Assembly (NCBI RefSeq): GCF_030271515.1
Contig: NZ_JASCXI010000004.1
Location: forward strand, 372,001 to 436,000
Length of the DNA: 64,000 nucleotides
Direction of reading: 5' to 3'
Source: Erythrobacter oryzae
Lineage (GTDB): Bacteria; Pseudomonadota; Alphaproteobacteria; Sphingomonadales; Sphingomonadaceae
Shown: one piece after another, positions 61,995 to 64,000 of the stretch
Numbering within the stretch: position 1 is the first letter of the stretch
Layout of the letters: every line of letters begins with the position of its first letter
Program-made: the position numbers and the translations under genes
The notes under the pieces: model-generated
What the model was told of the DNA's origin: nothing
The model's database searches: none
Seen by the model: only the letters and a program-made list of their open reading frames with translations

Positions 61995-63191
61995 ATGACG
62001 CGCAGGCAGGCGATCGAAGCGGGCAGCGCGGCGGCAGCGGCGATGGTGGCGAGCGGCGCGCTGGCACAGGGCCCCGCGCCGGTCGAGAAGGGCCAGCCCA
62101 TGCCCGAAGGCGTGACGCTGCCTTCCGCTCCCCCGCCCTCGCCGCGCCCGGGCAGCGTCGGTTTTGCGATCATCGGGCTGGGCGATTATGCGCTCAAGCA
62201 GATCATGCCGCGATTTGCCCAGTCGCAGCGCTGCCACATCGCCGCGCTGGTCTCGGGCAATCCGCAGAAGCTGGCGCAGGTGGGCGAGGCCTACGGGGTG
62301 CCTGTGAGCGCGCGCTACTCCTACGAAAACTTCGCCGAGATCGCCGCAAACGAGGGCGTCGAGGCCGTCTACATCATCCTGCCGACCGGCCTGCACGCCG
62401 AATGGGCCGAGCGCGCCTTTGCCGCGGGCAAGCACGTCATGTGCGAGAAGCCGATGGCGCTCTCGGCCGCGGAATGCTCGGCGATGATAGCCGCCAGCGA
62501 GCGCGCGAACCGCAAGCTGATGATCGGCTACCGCTGCCATTTCGAGCCCTACAACCGCACGGCCATGGAACTCGCCGCAAGCGGCAAGCTCGGCGACTTG
62601 CGGCTGATCCGCACCGAGCACTCCTACCGCCTCGGCCCCGACACCCCCGCAACCAACTGGCGCATCGCCCGCGCCCAGACCGGCGGCGGCCCGCTCGAGG
62701 ATTACGGCATCTACGGCCTTCAGGCCGCGCTCTACCTCTCGGGCGAGATGCCGGAACGGCTCAGCGCTTCGGCCTTCCGGCCCGAGGGCGATCCGCGCTT
62801 TGCCGAGGTTTTTGCGCACGTGGCGGTGCAGATGCATTTCCCGAGCGGCGCGGTGGCGCAGGTCGTCACCTCCTACGATTCGGCCGGGATCAACATGGTC
62901 GAGGCGCGCGGCACCGAAGGCGCGCTCAGGATGCACCCGGCGACCGGCTATCTCGGCAACACGCTGGTGCTGGAGACCGGCCGCGAGCGGCGCACGCTGG
63001 AGCCGGGCGATAGCGAGGTGCAATTCGGCGCGATGCTCGATCACCTCGCCGCCGCGATCCGCGAGGGCACGCCGATCATCACCCCAGGCGAAATGGGCCT
63101 GCGCGATCTGCGGCTGATGGAAGCGATCTATGCCTCGGCAGCCAGTGGCCGGAGCGTGGCGCTGAACCCCGACGGGACGATGCGGGGCTAG
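61995..63191 (+). CDS. Tat-exported Gfo/Idh/MocA oxidoreductase
   Basis: 398 aa. N-terminal twin-arginine signal (MTRRQAIEAGSAAAAAMVASGALAQG), a Pro-rich stretch, then a Rossmann domain (FAIIGLGDYALKQIMPRFA) and the GFOR-like EKP motif (HVMCEKPMALSAAE) and YRCHFEPYN. It is similar in plan to Zymomonas glucose-fructose oxidoreductase, which carries NADP(H) through the Tat system and oxidises aldoses to lactones. In this operon, behind the semialdehyde dehydrogenase, it may oxidise xylose or another aldose in the periplasm. ATG 61995 is preferred (GGGAGGGCGAGG); 61980 is in frame. Confidence 0.82.
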   Translation: MTRRQAIEAGSAAAAAMVASGALAQGPAPVEKGQPMPEGVTLPSAPPPSPRPGSVGFAIIGLGDYALKQIMPRFAQSQRCHIAALVSGNPQKLAQVGEAYGVPVSARYSYENFAEIAANEGVEAVYIILPTGLHAEWAERAFAAGKHVMCEKPMALSAAECSAMIAASERANRKLMIGYRCHFEPYNRTAMELAASGKLGDLRLIRTEHSYRLGPDTPATNWRIARAQTGGGPLEDYGIYGLQAALYLSGEMPERLSASAFRPEGDPRFAEVFAHVAVQMHFPSGAVAQVVTSYDSAGINMVEARGTEGALRMHPATGYLGNTLVLETGRERRTLEPGDSEVQFGAMLDHLAAAIREGTPIITPGEMGLRDLRLMEAIYASAASGRSVALNPDGTMRG

Positions 63192-63976
63192 CCGGCGGAA
63201 AGCCCCGCGACCACCTCCTCGAACGGGGCCTGATCGACCGTGATCGCGCCCGCGCGCGGCCGATCGAGATCGAGAATCACCCCGAAGGCGAGCGCGATCA
63301 GCAGGTAGAGCGTGGTCGCGGCCGCCCTCCGGGGAGCACGTGCGCCGGCCTGCGAATAGCCGAGCATCGCCGCCGAGATTGTCGCATAGACCCCCAGCAG
63401 CCAGAGCACCCGCGCGGGCAGGTGCGCCTGAGCGAGCGCCTGCCGCCGCACCGCGCTGTCCTCGACGGTGTCATAGGCGCCCGCCAGCGCCACGGTGAGC
63501 GGCCCGGAGGGCAGCTCGCGCAGCGCGGCCCGGATCTTGTCTGCCAGCGGCGCGCGCAGGGCCGCGGCCTTGCGCTCGGCCGCCAGCCGCTCGGCCCCGT
63601 CGGCCATCTCCGCCGCGGCGAGGCGCGCTGTGGCATAGGTGGCAAGGTCGGCCTTCAAGGGCCCCGCGCGCTCGGGCGGCAGGCCCTCGGCCAGCATCGC
63701 CAGATAGCCGACCGCGCTCGTCTCCTGAAGCATCAGGTCGCGGCGATCCTCGAGCCGGGCGAGCGCCATCGAGAAGGAGAACCCCATCAGCAGCGCCAGC
63801 AGGCCGAGCACGCCCGAGAGAATGAAGCTCTCGTCATTGCCGGCCTCGTCCCCGGCCGTGCCGGACACGCGCCGCAGCCGGGTGTGGATCCTGAAGCCTG
63901 CCTCGTGCGCAGCGATCATCGCTGCCAGCAGCATGGGCACAATCACCACCAGCGACCATGACCACACACCGTCCAT
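63188..63976 (-). CDS. DUF4239-like membrane protein
   Basis: 262 aa. Four hydrophobic segments: two N-terminal (about 5-25 and 50-72) and two C-terminal (about 188-210 and 218-236), flanking a helical soluble middle with DRRDLMLQETSAVGYLAML. This arrangement matches DUF4239 (bestrophin-like) proteins. ATG 63976 has GGGGGAC upstream. Converges on the Gfo gene with a 4-bp overlap of stops; no link to sugar metabolism is evident. Function unknown. Confidence 0.7.
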   Translation of the reverse strand: MDGVWSWSLVVIVPMLLAAMIAAHEAGFRIHTRLRRVSGTAGDEAGNDESFILSGVLGLLALLMGFSFSMALARLEDRRDLMLQETSAVGYLAMLAEGLPPERAGPLKADLATYATARLAAAEMADGAERLAAERKAAALRAPLADKIRAALRELPSGPLTVALAGAYDTVEDSAVRRQALAQAHLPARVLWLLGVYATISAAMLGYSQAGARAPRRAAATTLYLLIALAFGVILDLDRPRAGAITVDQAPFEEVVAGLSAG

Positions 63977-64000
63977 CCTGTCCCCCAATGGATCGTGGCG

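Overview
The window is GC-rich, densely packed alphaproteobacterial chromosome. Several traits suggest a carotenoid-producing member of the Sphingomonadales, probably Erythrobacteraceae: crtW and crtZ, very long TonB-dependent receptors, a Caulobacter-type Weimberg xylose pathway, the alphaproteobacterial F1-ATPase zeta inhibitor, and a PspF/PspABC system. This taxonomic call is inference. I see no rRNA, tRNA, CRISPR array, insertion sequence or prophage.

Layout. (1) 0.1-6.2 kb: a PilZ protein, then pspF divergent from a sigma-54-controlled psp operon. The operon holds a 57-aa leader protein, pspA, pspB, pspC and eight further tiny membrane proteins. At least six of the eight share a PspB-like coiled-coil signature, a lineage-specific expansion. 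(2) 6.3-8.5 kb: sufE, a VOC protein, and the overlapping pair crtW-crtZ for ketocarotenoid or astaxanthin synthesis. (3) 8.6-18.4 kb: a minus-strand run dctA-esterase-TonB receptor-M14 carboxypeptidase, divergent from a dctB-dctD two-component system. The intergenic region carries two DctD-like palindromes, but this DctD has lost the sigma-54-contacting GAFTGA loop. (4) 18.4-25.5 kb: housekeeping genes, namely thioesterase, leuC and leuD separated by a metallo-beta-lactamase-fold lactonase and a small membrane protein, quinone oxidoreductase, ATPase zeta inhibitor, BolA, Grx4 and a NUDIX hydrolase. A structured intergenic inverted repeat lies inside this block.

(5) 25.5-63.2 kb: one large xylan/xylose island. 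Copies of a LacI-type operator close to TGGTAGCGCTACCA sit in front of nearly every transcription unit, and a LacI-family regulator is encoded inside the island. Outer and periplasmic steps: TonB receptor (48.2-51.6 kb), GH10 xylanase, GH67 alpha-glucuronidase, two GH43, two GH3, two GH5 enzymes and a sialate/acetyl-xylan esterase-like protein. Cytoplasmic steps: a sugar/H+ symporter, then XylB (xylose dehydrogenase), XylC (xylonolactonase), XylD (xylonate dehydratase), XylX (2-keto-3-deoxy-xylonate dehydratase) and alpha-ketoglutarate semialdehyde dehydrogenase. Together these form a complete Weimberg route from xylan to 2-oxoglutarate.

Woven into the same island are four tryptophan-halogenase-family flavoproteins and one JmjC/cupin-like protein. 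They lie in two operons, one divergent from the TonB receptor and one behind the sugar transporter. Three keep the halogenase catalytic residues and one has lost all of them. Their substrate is not evident. This halogenase/cupin module and the PspB-like array are the two most interesting candidates for undescribed biology here. The window ends with a Tat-exported Gfo/Idh/MocA oxidoreductase and a DUF4239-like membrane protein.
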